From contig SIHP01000004.1 of the NCBI GenBank assembly GCA_004762155.1, forward strand, positions 124,001 through 188,000: a stretch of DNA of 64,000 bases, given 5' to 3'. Position numbers and translations under genes: made by a program. Of the stretch, positions 36,862-45,407 are shown in pieces. This DNA comes from Flavobacteriaceae bacterium (GTDB taxonomy: Bacteria; Bacteroidota; Bacteroidia; Flavobacteriales; Flavobacteriaceae). Under the pieces are notes generated by a model. The model saw only the letters and a list, made by a program, of their open reading frames with translations. It searched no databases and was not told where the DNA came from. How positions within the stretch are numbered: the first letter of the stretch is position 1; the number at the start of each line of letters is the position of its first letter.

Positions 36862-37584
36862 TTAGGTATCTAAAAAGTAATTATGTTCCTTTATTTCTTT
36901 TTTAAGTAGATCTAAATTATTAATACCTATTTTTTTTCCTTTAGCTGTTATTAGTTTTTCTTTTTTTAATAATGAAAAAACTCGTATTACTTGTTGTTCA
37001 GTAGTTCCAGCATAATCTGCATATTCACGTCTACTCAAAGGTAAATTTAAAAAACTATTCAAATTACCAAATTTTCTGTGTACATACAATAAAGTATCTA
37101 TTACACGTTCACGAACTGTCATTTGAGAAATAGATTTTACTTTAGATTCACTCCTGTTAAGTTCATTGGCATAAAAAAGCATCATATCGTACCCGAATTT
37201 TGAACTTTTAAAAAGAGCATCTTGTAAAGCATCTTTAGAAAAATAACATAAAATAGTTTCTTGTAAAACCGTTGCTCCAATAGAGTAGTATTCTTGAGTT
37301 CCAAAACCTCTATGACCAATGATTTCTCCTTCTTTAGCAAAACGAACAATTTGTTCTCTACCATTTATACCCGTTCTAAATACTTTTACAGAACCTTTTA
37401 AAATAAAAAATAATCCATTTACAGGTGTACCTTCAATAATAAATTGTTGTCCTTTTTTTAATTTTAAAGTATTCTTATTTTTAGTAAATGTTGGATCAGA
37501 AAAGTTTGATAAATTATTTTTAATCAGGCAATTTTCATTTAAACAATCATTACAAGAAAAAGAGAGGTTTGCATTTTGTCTCAT
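36862..37584 (-). CDS. Crp/Fnr family regulator with FNR-type cysteines
   Basis: 240 residues. N-terminal cysteines C11, C14 and C19 (CNDCLNENC), then a cyclic-nucleotide-like barrel (40-125) with C113 at the position of E. coli FNR C122 (QETILCYF). Four ligands in this layout indicate a [4Fe-4S] cluster sensing O2 or NO. Dimer helix about 130-160 and winged HTH (about 170-235, LSRREYADYAGTTEQQVIRV). In the recognition helix the FNR E209/S212/R213 positions read Q/I/R, so the half site is unlikely to be TTGAT. Own promoter and terminator. Best candidate, with the NarL-like protein, for reading the locus operator. Confidence 0.88.
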   Translation of the reverse strand: MRQNANLSFSCNDCLNENCLIKNNLSNFSDPTFTKNKNTLKLKKGQQFIIEGTPVNGLFFILKGSVKVFRTGINGREQIVRFAKEGEIIGHRGFGTQEYYSIGATVLQETILCYFSKDALQDALFKSSKFGYDMMLFYANELNRSESKVKSISQMTVRERVIDTLLYVHRKFGNLNSFLNLPLSRREYADYAGTTEQQVIRVFSLLKKEKLITAKGKKIGINNLDLLKKEIKEHNYFLDT

Positions 37585-37643
37585 ATTTTATATTTGTTTT
37601 AGATGAAAATAAAGGTTAAATTAATTTAGTTGTTATTAATTAT

Positions 37644-37674
37644 CAAAATTATGTATTTGGCTTATTTAACCCAA
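37644..37674 (-). promoter_or_regulatory. Promoter of the FNR-like gene
   Basis: On the minus strand TTG at 37674-37672 (-33) and TAATTTTG at 37651-37644 (-7), spacer 20 nt. It begins inside the end of the upstream rubredoxin gene. No locus operator overlaps it. Confidence 0.65.
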
Positions 37675-39095
37675 ACTTTTTTTTCAAAATTACTTTTCGG
37701 TGCTTCACATAAAGAACAATGATAAGAATCTGGTAAATCGTTAAAGGATGTTCCTACTAAAACTCCTTGAGTAACATCTCCATAAGTTTCATTATAAACA
37801 GTTAAACACTCGGTACATTGGTATATTTCTAATTCTGTAACTTCTTTTTTTGATTCATGTGATGAATTATCGTCTATTTCATTACCAAGTTGTTCAAAAT
37901 AAAGTTGACTTAATTCCATTAATAAACCAGGGAGTTCTACTTTATCTACATCCTGCACATGCATTATATATTCCCGAGTATTTGGATCGAAATTTTTAGC
38001 ATATAAGAGATTGTAAGTATCTCTAATAACAAAATCATTTAAGTTTTCTGGTTGCTTGTTTTTTTCAATAACTATAGATGTAAAATTATATTTATCAATA
38101 CCTCTATTAGTGATACCAAATGTTAAGCCATAGGTGCTAATATCATTTTGGTCGAAATTGGTTACTAAGTATTTTTTTAAATTTAATGCATCTTTATCAT
38201 CTACTGGTAAATCCCAATTTAATTCTAGCATAGAATGACGAACATTTATACCATATTTACCTAAAAATTTTTCCCATTTTAATTTTGTTTCAATAGGTAT
38301 ACCTTTTACAATAAAAGATTTCCATGGAGTAATTGATATTTTACCAATTTTATTTTCAGCACATAATTCGCACATGGCTTTCAAAAAACTTAAATCATAT
38401 CTATTATTTCTCCAATATAAACCTAACCAATATTTTCCACCTCCAATTCTATTCATTCCTTCGTAATATGGAAAAGGATCAAAAGGTACTTCTAAAGGTT
38501 TGTTTACAGTTCTATTATTAGTATCAATAGCATCATTAACTAATTGAAATATTGTTTCTGTATCTTCAGGTTCTTCAATTAAAATATTTTCTATTGCTTT
38601 TTCCACTTTATCCATGTCCCAACTATAAATTAAAGCAGGATACATTTGTGTTTTCTTCCAATCTGGTAATCTTATATATAAATACCAATAATCTTCATTT
38701 TCTGAAGCGATAAAGTTAATATGACCAGAAAATAAAGGAACCAAACGTTGTTTAGGGTCTGTTATATTAACACGTAACTTAAGATCGTATTTAAATTGCT
38801 CAATTACATATAAATAACGTGAACTTGTTAACCAAGATGTGTTTGGAAAAATATCTGAAGAAACATAAGATGAAACCAAGTTATGTGTGTCTTTTTCTCT
38901 AGGGTTGATAATCCTAAGTTTATCAAACTGTTTAAGTTTTTCGTCATCAATTTCTTCAGGAAAAATAATATCTTGTCTTGATCCAAATGAAATAGTGTCT
39001 AAACCTAAACTTTCAGCAGCTTCACAAATATAATTAAGTTCTCCTGGAGATAAAACACCACCATTTATTATAATTCTGTTTAAGTCTCTTCTCAT
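37662..39095 (-). CDS. Rubredoxin-domain protein on nitrite/sulfite-reductase half domains
   Basis: 477 residues. The C-terminus (about 422-477) is a rubredoxin: YQCTECLTVYNE and YHCSLCEAPKS (two CxxC), with GTSFNDLP. The rest has two regions resembling NIR_SIR ferredoxin-like half domains: about 8-45 (NGGVLSPGELNYICEAAESL, ending GSRQDIIF) and about 225-275 (ending KISITPWKSFIVKGI). It lacks the Cx5C/Cx3C sirohaem-cluster cysteines, so it cannot be a sirohaem reductase itself. Its ATG overlaps the nitrate reductase stop by 4 nt, so a role in electron delivery to, or assembly of, that enzyme is inferred. Confidence 0.82.
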   Translation of the reverse strand: MRRDLNRIIINGGVLSPGELNYICEAAESLGLDTISFGSRQDIIFPEEIDDEKLKQFDKLRIINPREKDTHNLVSSYVSSDIFPNTSWLTSSRYLYVIEQFKYDLKLRVNITDPKQRLVPLFSGHINFIASENEDYWYLYIRLPDWKKTQMYPALIYSWDMDKVEKAIENILIEEPEDTETIFQLVNDAIDTNNRTVNKPLEVPFDPFPYYEGMNRIGGGKYWLGLYWRNNRYDLSFLKAMCELCAENKIGKISITPWKSFIVKGIPIETKLKWEKFLGKYGINVRHSMLELNWDLPVDDKDALNLKKYLVTNFDQNDISTYGLTFGITNRGIDKYNFTSIVIEKNKQPENLNDFVIRDTYNLLYAKNFDPNTREYIMHVQDVDKVELPGLLMELSQLYFEQLGNEIDDNSSHESKKEVTELEIYQCTECLTVYNETYGDVTQGVLVGTSFNDLPDSYHCSLCEAPKSNFEKKVWVK

Positions 39096-42000
39096 GATAC
39101 TAAAGCATTACTGTTACTAAGAATTTCTTTTACTTCTGTTTTACAACTTCCACAACCTAAACCAGCACCTGTTTTGTTACATAATTCTGTGAAATCTGTA
39201 CAACCACCTTTAATCATTTCTTCAATATTACCTTCGCCTACTTGACTACAAGAACATACTAATTTACCTAATACAGGTTCAGCATTGGAAGAACCTCTTA
39301 ATAGTGTTTCGCGTTTATCGGCCATTTCAATTTTACTCTCAATCATGCCTTTAAACTCAGCAAATTCATTTTTATCGCCCATTAAAACAGCTCCTATTAA
39401 AAGATCGTCTTTAACAATACATTTTTTGTAATATCGCTTTTTTAGGTCTGTAAAAATAATTTCTTCATAGCTGTCATCATTTTCTGGAACTTCAATGTTT
39501 CCAATGCTACAAAGATTAAGATCATTAAATTTTAAAATATTCATTAAAACAGATCCATCGTAGGCACTACTAACATCTCCAGCTAAAAAGTTAGCTAATA
39601 TATTTGCTTGTTCTTCTGCTGCAGAAGTAATACCAAACAACTGATTATTGTATTCAGCAATTTCTCCAATAGCAAAAATATCTGGATCAGATGATTGTAA
39701 ATGTTGGTTAACTTTAACACCACGTCTACAAACCAAACCATTTTCTCTAGCAATTTCTATATTTGGTATGGTACCAATAGCATATACAATTGCATTTGCT
39801 GTTAAAAATTTACCACTTTTTAGAGTGATGTTTAAGTCACCTGTATCTTCATCATCAAAAACAGTATTTACTTCATTATCAAAATAAATTTGAATTCCAC
39901 GTTCTTGAACATCTAAAGCTAAAAGTTTACTAGAAATTTGATCTAATTGGCGTTCCATTAATCGAGAAGCACGTTGTACTATAGTAATTTTAACGTTTTT
40001 ATGCTTCATAGCAGCAGCAAGTTCTAAACCTAATAAACCACCACCAACAATAACTACATGTTGTTGTTCAGGAGGTAAACCAGTTTCATCTAAGTAGTTT
40101 TTAAAACTATCAGCATCACTTTTATTACGCATTGTAAAACGTCCAGGTAAATCTATTTGAACATCTTGAGGTATAAAAGCACGACTACCAGTTGCTAGAA
40201 TTAATTTAGTAAAAGTATGTGTGTCTTTATTACTATCAGTAACTATTTTATTTTTTTTATCAATTTTATTGATAAGAGTTTCTGGATGTAATGTAACATT
40301 TAGTTTGGCTAATTCTTGTTGTTTTATTTTTAGTAATTCTTCCCAAGTTAATTCTTCTGTAACATATTCAGGAAGTAAAACTCTATTGTAGAATAGATTA
40401 GGTTCTTTAGAGAAAACATGAATCTCATCTTGTTGATTAAATTCTCTATAGTTTTGAATAAATCTAAAAGCGGCAGCACCAGCACCAACAACTACAATTT
40501 TATCAGTTGATTTTTTATATTTATTAACAGCTACTCTTGTAAATTTAAAATCAGGTTCTTTTGACTGTGGATCTAGATGTGTGTTTGTTAAATTATTTGC
40601 TCTGTTTAAGTCGCTTTGTAATTGTTTTCCCCAATGCATTGGTAAAAAGACAACTCCTTTTTTTATTGCATCGGTAATTTTAGCACGAACTCTAACAATA
40701 CCATTTTCTCCTTTTATTTCTGTAATATCTCCATTTTCAATTTTATACAAAAATGCATCTACAGGATTAATTTCTAAAACAGGAGTAGGGTAGTGTGTAT
40801 TTAATCTAGATACCTTACCAGTTTTAGTCATGGTATGCCATTGATCTCTAACACGGCCTGTAGTTAAAATTAAAGGATATTTTCCGTTTGGAAGCGTTGA
40901 TGTGTTTTTAATACCTTTAGGTAAATTAAATATAGCCTTTTTTGATGGCGTATAGAATTGTTTATCTTCAAAAAGTCTAGCTGTACCTTTATGTCTATAA
41001 TCAGAAACTGGCCACTGGAAAGTTCCTTCATTCTTTAACCTTTCATAATTTAAAAAAGAAACATCAATGTTTGTTCCTTTGGTCATAGAAGCGTATTCTG
41101 CATAAATTTCCTCTGTACTATTGTAATTAAAACCTCTAAAGCCCATTCTTTGTGCAAAATCACATAATATTTCAACATCAGGTCTTGCTTCTCCAGGAGC
41201 ATCTACTTGTTTAGGTAAGTAAGAAATACGACGTTCTGAGTTTGTCATTGTTCCTTCTTTTTCTAACCAACCTGCAGCTGGTAAAACTAAATCTGCATAT
41301 GCAACAGTATCTGATTTAAAAGAGACATCTTGAACAATTACAAATTTAGAATTTTTCATGGCACGTTCAATTCTGTGTGAATTAGGTAAGCTAACTAATG
41401 GATTTGTACAAACAATCCATATTGCTTTTAACTCACCAGATTCTAGAGCATCAAACATTTGTGTGGCAGTAAAGCCTGGTTTAGGAGATATTTTATCTAC
41501 ACCCCAAAATTGAGCAACCTCACTTCGGTGTTCAGGGTTTAATAGATTTTTATGTACAGCTAATAAATTTGCCATTCCACCGACTTCTCGTCCGCCCATT
41601 GCGTTTGGTTGTCCCGTTAATGAAAACGGTCCAGAACCAGGTTTACCTACTTGTCCGGTAATTAAAGATAAATTTAATAAAGCAAAGTTTTTATCGGTAC
41701 CAATCATGCTTTGATTAAGCCCCATTGCCCACATACTAATGAATCCTTTAGAAACACCTATATATTCAGCTGCTAACTTTATTTCTTTTTCTGAAACACC
41801 ACATAATTTTGAAGCTTCTTTTATTGAAGTATCAAATATTTGTTCTTTATATTGATCAAAACCTTCTGTATGGTTTTTTATAAATTCTTTATCTATTAAC
41901 CCTTTTTCAAACAATACTCTACCAATTGCATTGTAAAGTATAATGTCTGTTCCTGGTAGTAATTGAAGATGTAAATCTGCAAAATTTGCAGAATCTGTTT

Positions 42001-42616
42001 TTCTTGGATCAATTACTATAATTTTTACATCAGGGTTTTGTTCTTTATGTTGCTCAATTCTTCTAAAAAGAATTGGATGACACCATGCTGGATTTGCACC
42101 TGTTATTAAAAAACAGTCAGCTAATTCAATGTCAGCATAAGAAATTGGTACACTATCTTCACCAAAAGTTTTTTTGTAACCAACAACTGCAGAACTCATA
42201 CATAAACGAGAGTTTGTGTCTATGTTATTTGTGCCTAAAAAACCTTTAGTTAATTTATTTGCTATATAATATTCTTCTGTTAAACTTTGTCCCGATACAT
42301 AAAAACCAACGCTATCAGGACCATATTTTTTAATAATTGATTTAAAAACACTTGCTGCTCTATCTAATGCATCATCCCAACTAACTCGTTCACGAGGATG
42401 CGATCTGCTCCAACGCATTTCAGGGTATAAAATTCTGTCAGAAGTATCATTTACAACATAGTGTAAATTCATACCTTTAGAACAAAGCATTCCTTTATTT
42501 ACAGGGTGATCTTTATCTCCTTCTACAAAAACTTTATTATTGATATCTTTTTTAACAATAATTCCGCAGCCAACACCACAATATGAACAGGTAGTTTTTA
42601 TTTCGTTTTTAAACAT
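39092..42616 (-). CDS. nasA: Single-chain assimilatory nitrate reductase: molybdopterin + FAD/NAD + BFD [2Fe-2S]
   Basis: 1174 residues. N-terminal [4Fe-4S] ligands C10, C13, C17 and C45; molybdopterin domains to about 690 (CLFITGANPAWCHPILFRR-like DCFLITGANPAWCHPI, GQPNAMGGREVGG, VTTGRVRDQWHTMTKTG-like). A NirB-like FAD/NAD oxidoreductase occupies about 703-1110 (KIVVVGAGAAAFRFI, VVIVGGGLLGLELA, DIFAIGEIAEY). A BFD-like [2Fe-2S] domain ends it (about 1120-1170: CSCSQVGEG, GLGCGSCKTE). In Klebsiella and Bacillus the catalytic and flavin parts are separate (NasA/NasC, NasC/NasB). Cytoplasmic nitrate to nitrite using NAD(P)H. Confidence 0.94.
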   Translation of the reverse strand: MFKNEIKTTCSYCGVGCGIIVKKDINNKVFVEGDKDHPVNKGMLCSKGMNLHYVVNDTSDRILYPEMRWSRSHPRERVSWDDALDRAASVFKSIIKKYGPDSVGFYVSGQSLTEEYYIANKLTKGFLGTNNIDTNSRLCMSSAVVGYKKTFGEDSVPISYADIELADCFLITGANPAWCHPILFRRIEQHKEQNPDVKIIVIDPRKTDSANFADLHLQLLPGTDIILYNAIGRVLFEKGLIDKEFIKNHTEGFDQYKEQIFDTSIKEASKLCGVSEKEIKLAAEYIGVSKGFISMWAMGLNQSMIGTDKNFALLNLSLITGQVGKPGSGPFSLTGQPNAMGGREVGGMANLLAVHKNLLNPEHRSEVAQFWGVDKISPKPGFTATQMFDALESGELKAIWIVCTNPLVSLPNSHRIERAMKNSKFVIVQDVSFKSDTVAYADLVLPAAGWLEKEGTMTNSERRISYLPKQVDAPGEARPDVEILCDFAQRMGFRGFNYNSTEEIYAEYASMTKGTNIDVSFLNYERLKNEGTFQWPVSDYRHKGTARLFEDKQFYTPSKKAIFNLPKGIKNTSTLPNGKYPLILTTGRVRDQWHTMTKTGKVSRLNTHYPTPVLEINPVDAFLYKIENGDITEIKGENGIVRVRAKITDAIKKGVVFLPMHWGKQLQSDLNRANNLTNTHLDPQSKEPDFKFTRVAVNKYKKSTDKIVVVGAGAAAFRFIQNYREFNQQDEIHVFSKEPNLFYNRVLLPEYVTEELTWEELLKIKQQELAKLNVTLHPETLINKIDKKNKIVTDSNKDTHTFTKLILATGSRAFIPQDVQIDLPGRFTMRNKSDADSFKNYLDETGLPPEQQHVVIVGGGLLGLELAAAMKHKNVKITIVQRASRLMERQLDQISSKLLALDVQERGIQIYFDNEVNTVFDDEDTGDLNITLKSGKFLTANAIVYAIGTIPNIEIARENGLVCRRGVKVNQHLQSSDPDIFAIGEIAEYNNQLFGITSAAEEQANILANFLAGDVSSAYDGSVLMNILKFNDLNLCSIGNIEVPENDDSYEEIIFTDLKKRYYKKCIVKDDLLIGAVLMGDKNEFAEFKGMIESKIEMADKRETLLRGSSNAEPVLGKLVCSCSQVGEGNIEEMIKGGCTDFTELCNKTGAGLGCGSCKTEVKEILSNSNALVS

Positions 42617-42677
42617 TATTTAATATGTTTTACAGGAATTAAACGGTTATTATAATTATAAAAATAAATTTTTATAA

Positions 42678-44111
42678 TTAAGCTTGCACTTTTATAGGTG
42701 TTAATTTATCAACATCAACAGTACTTTCGTTAATGCTTTCATCTATTTTATTTTCTTCTTTAGAAAAACGGATGGTTAAAGCCAAAAAACCAACTAAAAC
42801 AACCATTATACCAATAATAAAGTAACCACTCGATACTGCACTTGAAGCAGCAGCAGATTGTGCCGTGCTAATTGCTTCAGCACCTAATCCTTCATTGGCC
42901 AATATAGCAGCTTTTTCTGCTGTTGCTGATTTAGATTTTAATAAAAATGCAGCTAAAAAAGCACCTACATTACCACCAGCTCCAACAATACCAGAAACAG
43001 AACCTATTGCTTTTTTGTTAATAAAGGGTACTACAGAAAAAGTAGCTCCTTCAGCCATTTGAACTGATAAACTAAATAATATTAAGAAAACAAAACCTAC
43101 ACTAATACTTGTAATTGTAGAAAAGGTTATTAAAACAAAACCTTGTATAACTAAGATAAATGCAAGAAATAAAACTCGACCTTTTAATCCTTTCAGTTTT
43201 CCAAATTTATCACCAAAATAGCCACCTAAAGTTCTTGCAAAAATATTCATTAAAGCAAATGATAATACAATATTACCAGCTGTTATTCTCTTCAGTTGAA
43301 ATGTGTTTTGTAAATAGTCATCCATAGTTCCATAAACGGTAAGTTCTATACCGAAACAAGCTGCATAAACAAAAAATAAAATCCAAGTTCTATAATCTTT
43401 TAAAACAGTTAAGAAACCTACTTCTTCTTTTTTAGCAGTAACCATTTCTCCTTTAGCTTTTAAATCTTTAAAATTTCCTTTAGGAGTATCTTGCGTGAAA
43501 AAATAATAAACAACTCCCATTAAAAAACAAATAACTCCAGCGACTATCATTGAATATCTCCAAGCATTAGCGTCTTCTACACCAAACCCAACAACAATGG
43601 CAGCAATGATTGGCATACCTAAACGATTTGCTCCACCACCTAAATTACCCCAACCTGCTGATGTTGCATTTGCAGTACCAACAATATTAGAATCAAACAT
43701 TAAAGAAGTATGAACTTGTGTAATAACAAAAGCTGCACCAATAAAACCAATAAATAATCTACATATTAAAAATTGAAGAGGAGTTTGTACCAATCCACAT
43801 AATATAACAGGAATTGCACCTAGCATTAGTAACCATGTATAACACAATCTTGGACCATATTTATCACATAGTTTACCAATAAGTAACCTAGCAAAAACGG
43901 TACCTGATACAGCCAATATTATTGAATTCCATTTTTGTTCTGGAGACAGACCTAGGTCTTTAACAACATCAGGCATAAATGGAACGATTCCAAACCATGC
44001 AAAGAAACAAAGAAAGAATGATATCGCTGTAATCCAAAATGTACGTATTTGTACAGTTTTAAAATCTAATAAATTTAGTTTTGTAGCTTTGAGTGTTTCA
44101 GAATTTACCAT
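42678..44111 (-). CDS. narK: NarK-type nitrate/nitrite MFS transporter
   Basis: 477 residues, about 12 TM helices. The family signatures are clear: FFLCFFAWFGIVPFMPDV, RLLIGKLCDKYGPRLCYTW with the conserved substrate Arg in RLFIGF, the nitrate signature GWGNLGGGANRLGMPI, and GIVGAGGNVGAFLAAFLL. Brings nitrate across the inner membrane; the second uptake route next to NrtABCD. First of the narK-nasA-rubredoxin operon (61-nt gap to nasA), under the locus operator. Confidence 0.95.
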   Translation of the reverse strand: MVNSETLKATKLNLLDFKTVQIRTFWITAISFFLCFFAWFGIVPFMPDVVKDLGLSPEQKWNSIILAVSGTVFARLLIGKLCDKYGPRLCYTWLLMLGAIPVILCGLVQTPLQFLICRLFIGFIGAAFVITQVHTSLMFDSNIVGTANATSAGWGNLGGGANRLGMPIIAAIVVGFGVEDANAWRYSMIVAGVICFLMGVVYYFFTQDTPKGNFKDLKAKGEMVTAKKEEVGFLTVLKDYRTWILFFVYAACFGIELTVYGTMDDYLQNTFQLKRITAGNIVLSFALMNIFARTLGGYFGDKFGKLKGLKGRVLFLAFILVIQGFVLITFSTITSISVGFVFLILFSLSVQMAEGATFSVVPFINKKAIGSVSGIVGAGGNVGAFLAAFLLKSKSATAEKAAILANEGLGAEAISTAQSAAASSAVSSGYFIIGIMVVLVGFLALTIRFSKEENKIDESINESTVDVDKLTPIKVQA

Positions 44112-44128
44112 AATAATTATTTATGTAA

Positions 44129-44154
44129 CAAAATTAAGTATAAATACTTAATTT
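44129..44154 (-). promoter_or_regulatory. narK promoter -7 box and nitrate-locus operator
   Basis: Eleven-base perfect arms (44131-44141 and 44144-44154) around AA; core TAAGTA-TAAA-TACTTA at 44135-44150. A TAATTTTG -7 box (44129-44136, minus strand) overlaps its proximal edge by two bases, so a bound protein would sit between -33 and -7. A further TAAGTAAGTA lies at 44163-44172. Confidence 0.85.
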
Positions 44155-44228
44155 AAGGTTTGTAAGTAAGTATTATTTTGAGAAATATGGCATTGCTAAT
44201 TCTTGAAGTATATAATTAAGAATGTAAT

Positions 44229-44257
44229 AAAAACAGCTTTTTTAAAAAGCTGTTTTT
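44229..44257 (-). terminator. Terminator of the nirBD-regulator operon
   Basis: Fourteen-base arms around AACAGCTTTTT/AAAAAGCTGTT with a run of A giving U residues on the minus strand. Located 32 nt after the NarL-like stop. Confidence 0.85.
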
Positions 44258-44288
44258 TTATTTATTAATAATTTTGGTAAATTGTTTT

Positions 44289-44960
44289 TTAGTTAAGGTT
44301 ATGTTCTTTAGCCTTATTACTTAGTTCCAAAAGGTTTTTAACTTTAAGTTTTTTCATTAAATTAAAACGATGTACTTCAGCTGTACGCTTACTAATATTT
44401 AACTCTTCGGCAATGTCTTTGTTGTTTTTTAATTCTAAAACTAAAGATAAAATTTGTTTTTCTCTTTTGGTAAGTTTAAAAAGATTTTCATCATTGTTTT
44501 TAGAGTTTTCAATAGGAGAATTTGTAGAATTAGTACCGCTAATGAAATTATTCATTATAATAGTAGAAACATCTCCTGTAAAATACTTACCTCCATTTGA
44601 TATTTTATGTAAAGCTTTTAAAAACTCTTCTTTACTGGCTCCTTTTAATAAATAACCATCTGCTCCAGCTTGAATAGCTTTAACTACATATTCTTCTGAA
44701 TCATGCATGGATAATACTAAAGTTTTAATATCAGTATATTTTTTATTTACTTCAGTAACAACCTCAATACCATTTAATTCAGGCATTCTAATATCTACAA
44801 TTAAAATATTTGGTTTATTGTTAGCTATAACATCTAAAGCTTCTTTACCATTAGAAGCTTCATCAATAACTATAATGTCAGATTGATCTTCTAAAAGTGC
44901 CTTTATTCCGTTTCTTACCAATACATGATCATCAGCTAAAACAACTTGTATTTTCTCCAT
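44289..44960 (-). CDS. NarL/LuxR-type response regulator
   Basis: 223 residues. Receiver domain with D10-D11 pocket, phospho-acceptor D56 (ILIVDIRMPE) and K105-region LLKGASKEE. Linker, then GerE/LuxR HTH (about 155-220: LTKREKQILSLVLELKNNKD, ISKRTAEVHRFNLMKKL). Partner of the HisKA_3 kinase two genes upstream. NarL-type proteins bind TACYYMT heptamers; TACTTAT in the nrtA operator fits that heptamer, though in divergent rather than convergent arrangement. 46-nt gap from ridA. Confidence 0.92.
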   Translation of the reverse strand: MEKIQVVLADDHVLVRNGIKALLEDQSDIIVIDEASNGKEALDVIANNKPNILIVDIRMPELNGIEVVTEVNKKYTDIKTLVLSMHDSEEYVVKAIQAGADGYLLKGASKEEFLKALHKISNGGKYFTGDVSTIIMNNFISGTNSTNSPIENSKNNDENLFKLTKREKQILSLVLELKNNKDIAEELNISKRTAEVHRFNLMKKLKVKNLLELSNKAKEHNLN

Positions 44961-45006
44961 AGTATAAATTTAATATTGTGTAAAAATAAATAAATTTACG
45001 TAATAA

Positions 45007-45396
45007 CTACGTATTGTTTGCTTTTAAAGCAGTTACTTGAATTTCAATTTTCATTTTTTTATCAGCAAGACCAGCAGAAAACATTGTTGCAGCAGGTTTT
45101 ATATTGCCTAAGTATTTTTTTAATATTGGCCAACATTTTTCAAAATCGTTTGCATCAGGAAGTATATATGTAATTCTAACGATGTCAGTCAAGCTGGCTT
45201 TTGCTTTTTCTAAAGTATCTTTAATGTTAATGAAACATTGCTCAGTTTGTTCAACAATATTTTCGCTAATAACCATTGTATTATAATTATACCCAGTTGT
45301 TCCGGAAACAAAAACCCAATTATCTTGTACAACTGCTCTGGAATAACCAATTTCTGTTTCAAAAGTGGAACCAGTACTAATTAATTTTTTAGACAT
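45007..45396 (-). CDS. RidA family (YjgF/YER057c/UK114) protein
   Basis: 129 residues. Starts near GSTFETEIGYSRAVVQDNWV, then VSGTTGYN, LTDIVRITYILPDANDF and KPAATMFSAGLADKKMKIEI. RidA deaminates reactive 2-aminoacrylate-type imines; other subfamilies have other substrates. The canonical catalytic Arg context (TRxxV) reads DIVRITYIL. Sits between the sensor kinase and response regulator of the nirBD operon (gaps of 11 and 46 nt), an unusual place; may protect PLP enzymes when nitrogen flux rises, which is inference. Confidence 0.9.
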   Translation of the reverse strand: MSKKLISTGSTFETEIGYSRAVVQDNWVFVSGTTGYNYNTMVISENIVEQTEQCFINIKDTLEKAKASLTDIVRITYILPDANDFEKCWPILKKYLGNIKPAATMFSAGLADKKMKIEIQVTALKANNT

Positions 45397-45407
45397 TATT
45401 ATATAAT

